Below, in pieces: positions 7,692-8,173 of a stretch of DNA of 8,173 bases. Source of the stretch: JAFDZO01 sp041859205 (lineage in GTDB: Bacteria; Bacteroidota; Ignavibacteria; Tepidaquicellales; Tepidaquicellaceae). The stretch's first letter is position 1, and each line of letters begins with the position of its first letter. The translations under genes were made by a program, and so were the position numbers. Where the stretch lies: the NCBI GenBank assembly GCA_041859205.1, contig JBHEKU010000001.1, forward strand, positions 1 to 8,173. The letters run 5' to 3'. Below the pieces are notes generated by a model. It was not told the DNA's origin, ran no database searches, and saw only the letters and a program-made list of their open reading frames with translations.

Positions 7692-7810
7692 TTATGAATT
7701 ATGAATTATGAATTATAAATTATGAATTATGAATTATGAATTATGAATTATGAATTATGAATTATAAATTATGAATTATAAATTATGAATTATAAATTAT
7801 ATATTATAAA
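7692..7810. repeat. Heptanucleotide tandem repeat array, 17 units of TTATGAA/TTATAAA
   Basis: Seventeen uninterrupted 7-bp units begin five bases after the purB stop: eleven TTATGAA, five TTATAAA (units 4, 11, 13, 15, 17) and one TTATATA (unit 16). The array then degrades into TTATTTA. Because 7 is not a multiple of 3, every forward frame meets TGA or TAA and every reverse frame meets TAA, so it cannot be coding. Copy number is probably variable through replication slippage. It lies between purB and a divergent-function gene on the same strand and could mark the end of the upstream transcription unit, but it has no terminator hairpin. The following 132 bases (7811-7942) contain no gene, tRNA or clear promoter that I can recognise. 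Confidence 0.95.
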
Positions 7811-7942
7811 TTATTTAATTGCATAATGGAGTTGTGGCCTTATTGTTAGTTACGAATTGAGGAATCCGGTGATTTTCTCTCTTCTGAGGTCTATGAGAAT
7901 TTATTTAAATCATTGTTGTATGTCAAATTTCCAGTTAATATC

Positions 7943-8173
7943 ATGAGTATCAACCGCAAAATTTTATTATCATTATTTTTCCTGATACAGGGATTGTATT
8001 CCTCAGGACAATCTCAGCTTGATACAGCCTTCAATTTTACTGTCAAAGATATATATGGCAATAATATTGAATTATTTCAGCTCCTTGATCAGGGTAAATA
8101 TGTGGTGATGGATTTTTTCTCACCGGCGTGTGGCTTTTGTCAATTGTATGCAGGTGATATGCAGGAGGCTTAT
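7943..8173 (+). CDS. Secreted thioredoxin-fold protein with CGFC motif, 3'-truncated
   Basis: Only the first 77 codons lie in the window. Residues 1-22 look like a Sec signal peptide: MSINRK is basic, ILLSLFFLIQGLYSS is hydrophobic, and cleavage is likely near SSGQS. No lipobox cysteine is seen. Residues 30-77 match the start of a redoxin/TlpA-like thioredoxin fold: FNFTVKDIYGNNIELFQLLD, the strand YVVMDFFSPA, then C63-G-F-C66. Two cysteines in a CxxC motif at the head of the first long helix suggest a disulfide oxidoreductase working in the periplasm or outside the cell. Related secreted proteins in Bacteroidota and Ignavibacteriota often carry a long C-terminal region with a type IX secretion tag; whether this one does cannot be seen. 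ATG 7943 is chosen because it opens the signal peptide; the frame is open back to 7850 but contains no better start. The rest of the gene lies downstream. Confidence 0.75.
   Translation, partial: MSINRKILLSLFFLIQGLYSSGQSQLDTAFNFTVKDIYGNNIELFQLLDQGKYVVMDFFSPACGFCQLYAGDMQEAY

Noticed and set aside
7692..7810. CRISPR array
   Set aside because: The repeats are 7 bp, directly adjoining and without spacers.
7811..7942. Promoter, small gene or RNA in the stretch between the heptamer array and the thioredoxin-like gene
   Set aside because: No properly spaced promoter boxes, no stable hairpin and no start-to-stop frame with recognisable content were found; one frame is open from 7850 into the downstream gene but lacks a convincing earlier start.

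Overview
The window is an AT-rich bacterial segment with every gene on the + strand and no Shine-Dalgarno-like purine run ahead of any start codon. The start codons instead sit behind short A/T-rich leaders. An outer-membrane barrel protein shows a Gram-negative cell. The AT-rich SD-less leaders, the paired PDZ/GAF/SpoIIE membrane phosphatases and a short (B. subtilis-type, 430 aa) PurB together suggest a member of the Bacteroidota/Chlorobiota/Ignavibacteriota group, with Ignavibacteria-like organisms my best guess. That placement is inference; no marker gene here settles it.

Layout: (1) 1-1194 is the 3' part of an Omp85-superfamily protein, a POTRA-like end followed by a complete outer-membrane beta-barrel. 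It is probably the C-terminal half of a PlpD-like patatin phospholipase. (2) 1195-1284 is a short gap with an 8-bp inverted repeat and a third matching half-site just before the next gene. (3) 1285-3801 and 3860-6364 are tandem full-length paralogues of 838 and 834 aa. Each has one membrane helix, a periplasmic PDZ domain, nine further membrane helices, a GAF domain, a helical linker and a SpoIIE/RsbU-type PP2C phosphatase domain. The membrane half resembles the sensor half of ComP-type histidine kinases, with a phosphatase as the output. (4) 6395-7687 is purB, adenylosuccinate lyase, with its known catalytic residues intact. (5) 7692-7810 is an array of 17 heptamers (TTATGAA/TTATAAA) that closes every reading frame. 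(6) 7943-8173 is the start of a secreted thioredoxin-fold protein with a CGFC active site, cut by the window end.

How the genes may work together: the two phosphatases probably sense something in the envelope or membrane and dephosphorylate STAS-domain (anti-sigma-antagonist) partners encoded elsewhere, as RsbU-type enzymes do. Gaps of 58 and 30 bp suggest that the phosphatase pair and purB may be co-transcribed, although purB is a housekeeping gene with no obvious link to the signalling. The heptamer array separates this block from the thioredoxin-like gene. The most interesting object is the tandem pair of ComP-like-sensor phosphatases. No mobile element, CRISPR array, tRNA or rRNA was seen.
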